Shown: piece by piece, positions 13,683 through 20,580 of the stretch
Position numbering within the stretch: the first letter of the stretch is position 1
How the letters are laid out: every line of letters starts with the position of its first letter
IMG/VR virus record: IMGVR_UViG_3300007516_000103
Location: 1 to 28,033 of that record
DNA from: a virus
Strand: one strand, 5' to 3'
Length of the DNA: 28,033 nt
Position numbers and translations under genes: made by a program
The notes under the pieces: model-generated
Told to the model about the DNA's origin: nothing
The model's input: the letters and a program-made list of their open reading frames with translations, nothing else
Database searches by the model: none

Positions 13683-14924
13683 ATGCTTAGATTAGCAAAT
13701 AATAAACATCAGGCTTTCATCGGAAAGACTGGTATAGTATACGGTGGAAGTACTGCAAATCCAGCAACTGCTCTTACTGCTGGAACAGTCGTAACAAAAG
13801 ACAACCTTGCAGATGGTGCAATCGCTGTCGTAACTCTTGGTAACAAGTTTCTCGAAAACAATGCGGCTCTTATTGCAGTAGATCGTTACAAAATAGTACA
13901 AGGACGAGGTGCAAGCAATCCTCTTTCTGTAACTGCCATTGTAAATAGAGCAAATACTGTCGCTAGTGCTAAAAGAAATGCTCCGGCAGTTCAGCAAGTG
14001 ACAACTATTAGCTCTTTTACAGATGCTCTTACAGAAGATAGCTCTTCTTATTTTATCATCATTGAAAAACAAGACAATGATGCTTCTCACAGACAAGGTT
14101 ATTGGCCTTCTATTACTGGGCAGTTCAAAACAGATGCTAGTGCAACTGGTGCAGAACTTTCTCAAGGACTTGGAAGCGCTCTTTTTCAAAACACTTTGTT
14201 TGAAGCAGGAGATACTAAATATGTACGTGTTACTGTAACTTCCAACGGAACAGCAGGAGCTGATGTTGCAGATACAGTTGTTGCTACAAGAAACAGCAAA
14301 AGTGTTGAAACAGCTGCTACTGCAGCTGAACTAACAACTGCTGAAATTGTTGCAGGAGCTGCTATTGAAATAGTAGGTGTTGGAGGTTTTTCAGATACTT
14401 ATATCGTAGCTTCTACAGTAGATGGTGTAATTACTTTGACAACTGCTTACAGAGGAGACTCTGGTGCAGTGACTACTGTTAAAGTTGTAGATACTCCTAC
14501 TAGTTGGAGCATTGTTGTTCGAGGTGTACAACCTTCTTTCGATGTACTAAGGAATAGGGATTATGCTGTAAATCGTTTCAAAGTCAAAATTATGACTGGA
14601 GATGAAATGGCTCCTATGCCAGTAGTTAACACTACTAATGCTTATGAAGGCATCGGAACTTGGGAACAAGTTGCAATGGACGAGTTTCTACATTGGGGAT
14701 TCATTGGACAAGGGAGAGCTATCCTAGATACTCCTCCAGGTTCACGCCCTGCAGAAGTTGTGCAAGGTGCAGGTTATGATACAATTTGCTTAGTAGAGAC
14801 AAATACTATCCCAGGTATGACGTCTTCTTTTACAGCAGGTATTACCAACCTAATTTATGTGGACACTGCAGCTGACCAACCTGGTTCAGCTATCGCTACA
14901 CTATTTGGAGCAAGTTTCTCTTAA
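13683..14924 (+). CDS. Beta-rich virion structural protein, 413 residues
   Basis: The sequence is rich in Thr, Ala, Val and Gly and largely beta-stranded. The N-terminus (MLRLANNKHQAFIGKTGIVY) leads into a domain with GTVVTKDNLADGAIAVVTLG. A central Ala/Thr-rich domain (about 175-280) looks Ig-like or linker-like. The C-terminal part reads FKVKIMTGDEMAPMPVVNTT, then YEGIGTWEQVAMDEFLHWGF and YDTICLVETNTI. G-T-W-E-Q-V-A-x-x-E-F style motifs occur in virion proteins of Bacteroidetes phages as I remember them. A shell-decorating protein, head fibre base or tube-like protein are all possible. It is followed by its own two-tier terminator, suggesting a high-copy product. Confidence 0.65.
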   Translation: MLRLANNKHQAFIGKTGIVYGGSTANPATALTAGTVVTKDNLADGAIAVVTLGNKFLENNAALIAVDRYKIVQGRGASNPLSVTAIVNRANTVASAKRNAPAVQQVTTISSFTDALTEDSSSYFIIIEKQDNDASHRQGYWPSITGQFKTDASATGAELSQGLGSALFQNTLFEAGDTKYVRVTVTSNGTAGADVADTVVATRNSKSVETAATAAELTTAEIVAGAAIEIVGVGGFSDTYIVASTVDGVITLTTAYRGDSGAVTTVKVVDTPTSWSIVVRGVQPSFDVLRNRDYAVNRFKVKIMTGDEMAPMPVVNTTNAYEGIGTWEQVAMDEFLHWGFIGQGRAILDTPPGSRPAEVVQGAGYDTICLVETNTIPGMTSSFTAGITNLIYVDTAADQPGSAIATLFGASFS

Positions 14925-14943
14925 GGTTCTTTCTCTGTTTTTC

Positions 14944-14987
14944 AACTGTCGGCAGGCTGGGTTTATCTCAGCCTGTTTGATAGTTTT
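14944..14987 (+). terminator. Two-tier intrinsic terminator
   Basis: The outer stem AACTGTC (14944-14950) pairs with GATAGTT (14979-14985, one G-T wobble). The inner stem CAGGCTGGG (14953-14961) pairs with CTCAGCCTG (14967-14975) around TTTAT. The bulge is GG on one side and TTT on the other, and TT follows. The tier sizes (7 and 9 pairs) match the terminator after the capsid gene. Confidence 0.8.
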
Positions 14988-15007
14988 AATAAATTAATCG
15001 TAATAGC

Positions 15008-15499
15008 ATGAATACAAACCTGGTTAGAGTAGAAAATTTTTCGGATTTAAACAGTAAGATGGATTTATATTTATATAAAACCAACAATACTAATCCTCAA
15101 ATATATAAAATATCAATTCTTGATATCTTTTTCCCAGTAAGCCAAACTGAGATTGATTTTGGTTCTTTGCCAGTTGCTGAAATGGAGTTCACTATTTTGG
15201 ATGCAAATGTAACAGCTACATCAAAGATAATAGCTTCGGTTGCTTACGATGCTCCGACAAATAAAGACCTTGATGAATTAGAAATGGATGATTTGCAAAT
15301 AAAATGCGGGCAAGCAGCAGCAGGTTTATTCAAAATGTTTGTAAGGACAGCAGATGGAACATTGGTTTATCCTTTACCACTAGAAGGCTTTGCTTTCAGT
15401 CTTGGAATAAGTGCGACTATGACTTTGGGAGCGGATAATAATGACGCAACATCAACTGCAACTGCACCAGACTTTTCAGTATCTATAATTTCAACATAA
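15008..15499 (+). CDS. Small beta-rich virion protein, 163 residues
   Basis: Residues about 45-150 form a domain starting IDFGSLPVAEMEFTILDANV, with DLDELEMDDLQIKCG and a GLFKMFVRTADGTLVY section. The pattern F-G-S-x-P-V-x-x-x-x-F-x-I-x-D-x-x-V, followed by an acidic D-L-D-E-x-E-M-D run, is one I associate with C-terminal domains of phage tail-tip and fibre proteins, where it forms a beta-sandwich. Here it stands nearly alone behind a short N-terminal segment. It begins just after the second terminator and is followed by the adhesin gene with no terminator between, so the two are probably co-transcribed. The virion location is inferred. Confidence 0.55.
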   Translation: MNTNLVRVENFSDLNSKMDLYLYKTNNTNPQIYKISILDIFFPVSQTEIDFGSLPVAEMEFTILDANVTATSKIIASVAYDAPTNKDLDELEMDDLQIKCGQAAAGLFKMFVRTADGTLVYPLPLEGFAFSLGISATMTLGADNNDATSTATAPDFSVSIIST

Positions 15500-15544
15500 A
15501 TTATACAGCCCAAAAAACACCAATAGTAAGCTAAACATACTTTA

Positions 15545-17830
15545 ATGATAGGAGTTCTCTCAAATATTCAAAATGCCTCTAATGACTTTGTTTTTAGAAT
15601 ACTTATAGAGCCTACTCCTAGTTCAGAAAGTATTGTTGTTCCTCCTGAGATAACTGACCCTGGGGAAATTGCAACATACATTGCTGAAGAACAAGCAAAG
15701 TATCCTTTATTTGTAGTTCCTTTTCAACTTGGTGGGACTTATGATCTTATTATTGATTGGGGAGATACTACAAGTAGCCCCAGTATAACAGCCTTTGATA
15801 CTCCTGTAGATTCCCATAAGCATAATTATGCTTCCCCAGGAGTTTATACAATTACAATTTCTGGTACAGATCTTAGAAATTTCAGATTTAGTAATAGCGA
15901 TTCTGCTAAAAAAGTAAGGGAGATTTTAAATTGGGGGTTCCTTGATATAGAAAACAACGGCTTAGGTTTCTTACACGGATGTACTGGAATGACAATACAA
16001 GCTCAAGATTTTTTCAATCCTGGGCCTTTGACTTCATGTCAAAACATGTTTCATTCAAATTATGTCAATCCTAGTATTCCTGGGATAGCTACTTGGGATG
16101 TTTCCGGAGTAGCAAGTTTCCAATACATGTTTGCTGGCAATTATCTTTTCAACGATAATATCTCTTCTTGGAACATGGCTTCTGCAGTAAACTTAGAAGG
16201 TATGCTGAAGAGCTGTTATGTATTTAACCAACCTGTGGGAAATTGGGTTCTTCCAGCTACTTGCACAATCGTAGTAAGGTTATTTGAAGGTTGTTTAGAT
16301 TTTGACCAACCTTTAAATTCTTGGGGGCCCTATTCTCTTAATTTCATTAACTTAAATTGGCTGTTTTATAATTGCCAAGATTTTAACCAAAGTCTTTCTA
16401 CTTGGTTAAATGCTCCTAATCCTTGTAATAGTTTACATTATACTTTTAGAGCTTGTCATAGTTTTGACCAAAATATAAATTCATGGAATATTTCAAATGT
16501 TACTGACCTAAGTTCCACATTTGAAGAAGCCTTTGTATTTGATAAGCCACTATCTAATTGGGATACTTCTTCTGTACAAAATATGAGTTATACTTTTTCT
16601 TATGCAAAAAAGTTTAATCAGCCTTTAAATACTTGGGATACTTCTGCTGTCACTAACATGTTTGGAATGTTCAGGTTTGCACATAAGTTTAATCAAGTGT
16701 TAGACGGGGATGCTTTATGGGATACTTCTCTAGTTATTAGCATGGGAGTAATGTTCTATAATGCTCTCGAATTTAACCAAGATGTATCAGATTGGAAGAC
16801 AAGTTCTGTAACAGATATGAGCGGAATGTTTGCTGCGTCAAGTTTCAATTTTGGACCTTTAGCAACAGTAGGTCCAAAATGGGATGTAAGCTCTGTAACA
16901 GATATGAGTAACATGTTTAGACAATGTCCTTTTAATAAAGCGCTAACAGATTGGGTGACAAGTTCTTTAATAAACACAAATTATATGTTTTTAACAAATG
17001 CTTCTTTTAACCAAGAAGTATTTCATTTTAATATGTCTTCAGTTACCTCTGTAGCAGGAATGTTTTATGGAGCAACTTCTTTTAATAAGACTGTAAATAG
17101 CTGGGACGTTTCTTTAGTTCAAGTCTTTGATGATCTTTTTAGAGGAGCAATAAACTTTAATAGAGAAGTAACAGATTGGGCAACTGGTAGTGCTACTTCG
17201 ATGGCACGTATGTTCTTCGGAGCTACACAGTTTAACAACGAAGGAGATATTCCATTGGTAAAAGATAGTGCTAAATGGGATGTTAGTCTTGTAGAAAATA
17301 TGAGCGGAATGTTTTATAACACTAAGATTAAACTGGGGTTATATAATTGGAATACTTCTTCTTGTACTAACATGAGTTCTATGTTGTATAACTGCACTCT
17401 TTTCAATGAAGATATCTCAGGCTGGGATGTAAGTTTTGTAACAGATTTTAATTACATGTTCCAAGGAGCTTCCATTTTTAATCAAGCTATAGGTTCTCCA
17501 GGAACTTGGGACACTTCGGCAGCTTTGAGTATGGAAGGTATGTTCTTATACGCTTATGGGTTTGACCAGACACTAGAAAACTTCGATGTCTCTTTAGTAG
17601 GTTCCGGTATATCAGGACAAGGTTTTACTAATTTTCTTAATAGTGTGACACTTTCTACTGCTAACTATGATGCGACTTTAAACTCTTTTGCTGGGCAAAC
17701 TCTAATTTCAAATCAAAATTTTCATGGGGGATTGTCTAAGTATACTGCTGCAGGACAAGCTTCAAGGGATACTTTAACAAATCCAGGAGGATTAAACTGG
17801 ACCATAATAGACCAAGGATTATTCCCATAA
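15545..17830 (+). CDS. PKD plus DUF285/BspA-like repeat adhesin, 761 residues
   Basis: A PKD-like domain spans about residues 60-110 (DWGDTTSSPS at 71-80 and HNYASPGVYTITISG at 93-107). About twenty DUF285/BspA-like repeats follow to about residue 700, each near 25 residues with the core W-D-x-S-x-V-T-x-M-x-x-M-F-x-x-A-x-x-F-N-Q. The C-terminus has the cap usual for bacterial members: LSTANYDATLNSFAGQ, then FHGGLSKYTAAGQASRDTL and WTIIDQG. Bacterial relatives are secreted or surface leucine-rich-repeat-like adhesins; this copy has no signal peptide, as expected for a virion protein assembled in the cytoplasm. A receptor-binding or surface-adhesion protein is the best reading. Repeat variation could adapt host contact. 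It may have been taken from a host genome. Confidence 0.85.
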   Translation: MIGVLSNIQNASNDFVFRILIEPTPSSESIVVPPEITDPGEIATYIAEEQAKYPLFVVPFQLGGTYDLIIDWGDTTSSPSITAFDTPVDSHKHNYASPGVYTITISGTDLRNFRFSNSDSAKKVREILNWGFLDIENNGLGFLHGCTGMTIQAQDFFNPGPLTSCQNMFHSNYVNPSIPGIATWDVSGVASFQYMFAGNYLFNDNISSWNMASAVNLEGMLKSCYVFNQPVGNWVLPATCTIVVRLFEGCLDFDQPLNSWGPYSLNFINLNWLFYNCQDFNQSLSTWLNAPNPCNSLHYTFRACHSFDQNINSWNISNVTDLSSTFEEAFVFDKPLSNWDTSSVQNMSYTFSYAKKFNQPLNTWDTSAVTNMFGMFRFAHKFNQVLDGDALWDTSLVISMGVMFYNALEFNQDVSDWKTSSVTDMSGMFAASSFNFGPLATVGPKWDVSSVTDMSNMFRQCPFNKALTDWVTSSLINTNYMFLTNASFNQEVFHFNMSSVTSVAGMFYGATSFNKTVNSWDVSLVQVFDDLFRGAINFNREVTDWATGSATSMARMFFGATQFNNEGDIPLVKDSAKWDVSLVENMSGMFYNTKIKLGLYNWNTSSCTNMSSMLYNCTLFNEDISGWDVSFVTDFNYMFQGASIFNQAIGSPGTWDTSAALSMEGMFLYAYGFDQTLENFDVSLVGSGISGQGFTNFLNSVTLSTANYDATLNSFAGQTLISNQNFHGGLSKYTAAGQASRDTLTNPGGLNWTIIDQGLFP

Positions 17831-17879
17831 CCTATTTGAATAAACTCCCGTATAATAGTATAGAATATAAAAACAGAAA

Positions 17880-18881
17880 ATGAAAAACATAACTTACACT
17901 TTTATTGCATTGCTGTTATTTATTTCTTGTAGCAAAGAAATAGATACTCCTATATTAGAAAAAACTCTTGTTGAACTTGCAGCTGAGCATAAACCTTCTG
18001 ATTTAGGAGATTATGAAATAGATCAAACTAGGATTCTTCTACTCGATACTAACATAGCGAGCTATTATACAGGGTATGGAGAATATTTCCCGTATGTAGA
18101 ATACTCTGCTCCTCAAGACCCGATTAATATCTCTAATTTAATTCATGGGGGAAATCCTTACGGAGACTTACGTGGTGCTATGGATACTGTCACAGGTGTA
18201 AAGTACAGAGCTTATTGGTTTGATGCTTTTTATAACGGTCTTTTCAGGAATTTTATTATCTACACAAAAGCTAATGATGAAAATCAAAATTGGGTATATA
18301 CTATAGACCAAGAGACTAATACTGCTGTTCTTATAGCAGGTGAAACTTTTGTGCAAACTCCTACAGGAAACAATCCTTTTGGATACGGTACAATGAAAGT
18401 TTATAATTCTACAGTAGCCATAACTAATGTGGGGCCCTATGATGTAAATCCTCTTATTGATTCTCAGGGAAAATTATATGTAGATGCATATTGGGACTTA
18501 GAAGTTCAACTTATTGACGGTTTAACAGGAGATACTTTAAAAGGAAGGTCCTATTCTTTTATACGTACTGAAAGTATACCTCCTACTACAATAACTGGAG
18601 TAGGCAGATTAAAAGCAGCTGATCCCGCTTTAGCCAACGGCTTATTTCCAACATATGATATATCCCCTTATGAGATTTTATACAACGGTAATCTTGTAAC
18701 TGTTTTTATTTACCCGGGTGCTTTGCACAGCTTTGCTTTAGGCGCAGGTAATACTTCCAATTCTACAATTATAGTCCAAGGATTTTTCAATGGGGATTTA
18801 ATTAATATCCCAATGTCGAGGTTTTCTAAGATAATTTACAAGAGTAACAGAGGTCAAGGTGCAAGCTACCCACAATACTAA
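17880..18881 (+). CDS. Phage-encoded lipoprotein, probably surface-exposed, 333 residues
   Basis: A lipoprotein signal is visible: MKN, a hydrophobic core TFIALLLFIS and Cys17 as the lipidated residue. The residues after it (S-K-E-I-D) partly match the Bacteroidetes export signal (Lys followed by acidic residues) that sends lipoproteins to the outer face of the outer membrane. The mature part is beta-rich, with many Tyr, Gly and Asn, and has no catalytic motif I recognise. It lies between the adhesin and the lysis genes, with an AT-rich leader containing TATAATAGTATAG that might be a promoter. By analogy with other phage lipoproteins it may block receptors against superinfection. Size rules out a simple outer-membrane spanin. 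The role is inferred. Confidence 0.75.
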   Translation: MKNITYTFIALLLFISCSKEIDTPILEKTLVELAAEHKPSDLGDYEIDQTRILLLDTNIASYYTGYGEYFPYVEYSAPQDPINISNLIHGGNPYGDLRGAMDTVTGVKYRAYWFDAFYNGLFRNFIIYTKANDENQNWVYTIDQETNTAVLIAGETFVQTPTGNNPFGYGTMKVYNSTVAITNVGPYDVNPLIDSQGKLYVDAYWDLEVQLIDGLTGDTLKGRSYSFIRTESIPPTTITGVGRLKAADPALANGLFPTYDISPYEILYNGNLVTVFIYPGALHSFALGAGNTSNSTIIVQGFFNGDLINIPMSRFSKIIYKSNRGQGASYPQY

Positions 18882-18940
18882 TACTAAACGGTTGCAGGAG
18901 ACCCAGCGCAAGGCGAATTTTTAAACTATTGAATACTTTT

Positions 18941-19210
18941 ATGAACCAGGAAATACAAACCTTCGTAGATAGCATCTCTACCGTATCAGATACAGTATCG
19001 AGGAACACAGGCGCAGTTATAGGCCTTGGAACGGGATACGCTGAAGTGGCCAATGGATACGACCTTATGCCCACCTATATATACCCCGACTGGCTCGTGT
19101 TCACTATGGATTTAGGGATTGTATTCCTGTATGGTGCTGTGGGCGCTCTGGGCGCTGCGCTTATCAATTGGATGTTGAAGAGATTCTTCGCTAGCAAAAA
19201 CAAAATATGA
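18941..19210 (+). CDS. Holin candidate, 89 residues
   Basis: Holins open the inner membrane at lysis time. The N-terminal 50 residues are polar (MNQEIQTFVDSISTVSDTVS), then a hydrophobic stretch runs from about 51 to 78 (DWLVFTMDLGIVFLYGAVGA then LGAALINWML), long enough for one or two tight membrane passes, followed by a basic tail KRFFASKNKI. The gene overlaps the amidase gene by four bases (ATGA at 19207-19210), which strongly supports the call. The ATG at 18941 is chosen over an in-frame TTG at 18929. The stretch is clearly GC-richer than its neighbours (near 47% against about 33% in sampled lines). Confidence 0.65.
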   Translation: MNQEIQTFVDSISTVSDTVSRNTGAVIGLGTGYAEVANGYDLMPTYIYPDWLVFTMDLGIVFLYGAVGALGAALINWMLKRFFASKNKI

Positions 19211-19845
19211 GAACAGCATCAAAACCCATAATGGCAGTAATAGTAGGGGCCATGATTGCTCTCGGAGTTTCCGTCTATGACTTCAGGGATGGGGAGGACT
19301 TCTCTGTTAAGGTTATTCCCGGACAGTCTTATGGAATAGCGGTCCATTTTGCAGAGACGTTTGGCGTAAGCTGTGCCGGATTAAAGAAAATTGGCATTGA
19401 AAGAGGCTTTAAGGATGCCTCTTATATCTCAGCATCTACATGGGATGGCTCATTGTGTATGTTCTCAGAGGTGGAAGAATCTACTTATGGAGTGAAGGCA
19501 CAAAACTCCAAATACATAAGTACCGTCTTTCTGGGCTCAGGAGACAAGAAAGCCGCTACAAGAAAGACAGTTAACACGATGGTGGCGCAACTTATTATCA
19601 TCGTGAAGGAGGTGGATAATCAAGGAGGTGTTATCAATGGCATCTACGCCCACAGGGACATACAACTACCCGGACACGGAACAGCTTGTCCAGGAGCAGT
19701 AGCTTATGCTCAATTGGTGTTGGATGGCTTCTATTCACACATTAAGGTGAATGGAGTAATGGTCCAGAATCCAAACTTCAAGGAGGGTATATTCAAGGAT
19801 TCTGATTTAATGGATGTATTCCTTAAAAAAGGAGTGATCAAATGA
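19207..19845 (+). CDS. N-acetylmuramoyl-L-alanine amidase endolysin, membrane-anchored, 212 residues
   Basis: This cleaves the bond between muramic acid and the peptide in the cell wall. It matches the Amidase_2/PGRP type: a strand with GIAVHFAET (H47) and IYAHRDIQLPGHGTACPGA (H149 and C161). H47, H149 and C161 correspond to the zinc ligands H17, H122 and C130 of T7 lysozyme. The middle part (50-145) departs from the T7 version. The N-terminus (SKPIMAVIVGAMIALGVSVY, 5-24) is a hydrophobic signal or anchor, so the enzyme could be exported by the host Sec pathway and released later (a signal-arrest-release type) without waiting for the holin. AAAGGAG (the site of the next gene) and ATGA overlaps show tight coupling in the lysis cassette. 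Confidence 0.82.
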   Translation: MRTASKPIMAVIVGAMIALGVSVYDFRDGEDFSVKVIPGQSYGIAVHFAETFGVSCAGLKKIGIERGFKDASYISASTWDGSLCMFSEVEESTYGVKAQNSKYISTVFLGSGDKKAATRKTVNTMVAQLIIIVKEVDNQGGVINGIYAHRDIQLPGHGTACPGAVAYAQLVLDGFYSHIKVNGVMVQNPNFKEGIFKDSDLMDVFLKKGVIK

Positions 19846-20219
19846 TGATAGGAATTTTGAAGATGACGAACCTTGTTAAAAAATATTGGTGGTTAGTAAT
19901 ATTAATTATCTTAATACTGTTTGCACTACTTAGATCCGTGCCAATGACAAAAAGCATGTTTGAAAAATATAAAGAAACAGAAAAAACAAAAAAAGAAATA
20001 GTACAACTGAAAAAAAGTTATAATAAAACAGAAGAAGACTTAAAAAATGCACGTAAATACATTGATGAGTCTATTGATATTATTAAACAATACGAGAAAA
20101 AGATAAATGAACTTGGTAAAAAAACCCCTACTGCTCCTGTTATTAGGAAGTTTACTGATAAGCAGCGGGATGCTCTTTGGGCAAAATACTACATTGAACT
20201 TAATCCCAGAAAGGATTAA
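19842..20219 (+). CDS. Inner-membrane spanin-like protein, 125 residues
   Basis: One N-terminal membrane segment (WWLVILIILILFALL, about 16-30) with positive residues before it (LVKK), followed by a long charged coiled coil (38-93: EKYKETEKTKKEIVQLKKSY and on) and a Pro-containing tail. This is the shape of an i-spanin, which sits in the inner membrane with its coiled coil in the periplasm. AAGGAG near 19828-19834 is a good ribosome site, unusual for this genome. The start overlaps the amidase stop, and the next gene starts inside its 3' end, the classic layout of spanin pairs. Family identity is from architecture only. Confidence 0.65.
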   Translation: MMIGILKMTNLVKKYWWLVILIILILFALLRSVPMTKSMFEKYKETEKTKKEIVQLKKSYNKTEEDLKNARKYIDESIDIIKQYEKKINELGKKTPTAPVIRKFTDKQRDALWAKYYIELNPRKD

Positions 20220-20547
20220 GTATGAAGGCGAACCTCGTATTATGTTTACATACCCTCAAGAAGATGTTTTACTAGATATCTTGGGAAGATGTGTAGACAT
20301 GAAGAGTGAAGTTTTTTGGAGTAAAAGTTTAAAAGATACCCTTTCTGTAAAGCTATATAAAACTAGCTCTGTTTTAAAAGTTGTATCTGATAGTTTGGCT
20401 ATCCAAAAGAAAATATGCTTTGAATGCCAAGAAGACAAAAAAGATTTGCTTGAAGAAAGCATAAAGAAAAGTAAGTGGGATAAACGAGAAGATGGCTTTT
20501 TTTTAAGTCTAATTGCAACTCTTACCGTATTGCTCATTTTAAAATGA
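20107..20547 (+). CDS. Overlapping spanin-partner candidate with signal peptide and C-terminal membrane segment, 146 residues
   Basis: The N-terminus is a strong Sec signal (MNLVKKPLLLLLLGSLLISS) with likely cleavage after residues near GMLFGQ. There is no lipobox Cys, so it is not a typical outer-membrane spanin lipoprotein. The periplasmic part (27-128) is charged and helical with a CFEC motif at 104-107. A second membrane segment (FFLSLIATLTVLLIL) ends the protein. The layout resembles a unimolecular spanin without its lipid anchor. The first 113 bases overlap the previous gene in another frame, so the signal peptide is coded inside the i-spanin tail. A lysis role fits the context, but an ordinary membrane protein is possible. 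Confidence 0.6.
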   Translation: MNLVKKPLLLLLLGSLLISSGMLFGQNTTLNLIPERIKYEGEPRIMFTYPQEDVLLDILGRCVDMKSEVFWSKSLKDTLSVKLYKTSSVLKVVSDSLAIQKKICFECQEDKKDLLEESIKKSKWDKREDGFFLSLIATLTVLLILK

Positions 20548-20580
20548 AACATTTAGAACTAATTAAACGTAGAATAGAAC

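Noticed and set aside
13692-14189. 165-codon minus-strand frame opposite the 413-residue virion protein
   Set aside because: Cys/Ser/Arg-rich mirror sequence with no plausible fold; the + strand gene has normal codon use and a terminator.
16081-17600. Repeat region inside the adhesin as a nucleotide repeat array
   Set aside because: The units repeat at the protein level (DUF285) but have diverged in DNA sequence, so they are described as protein repeats.
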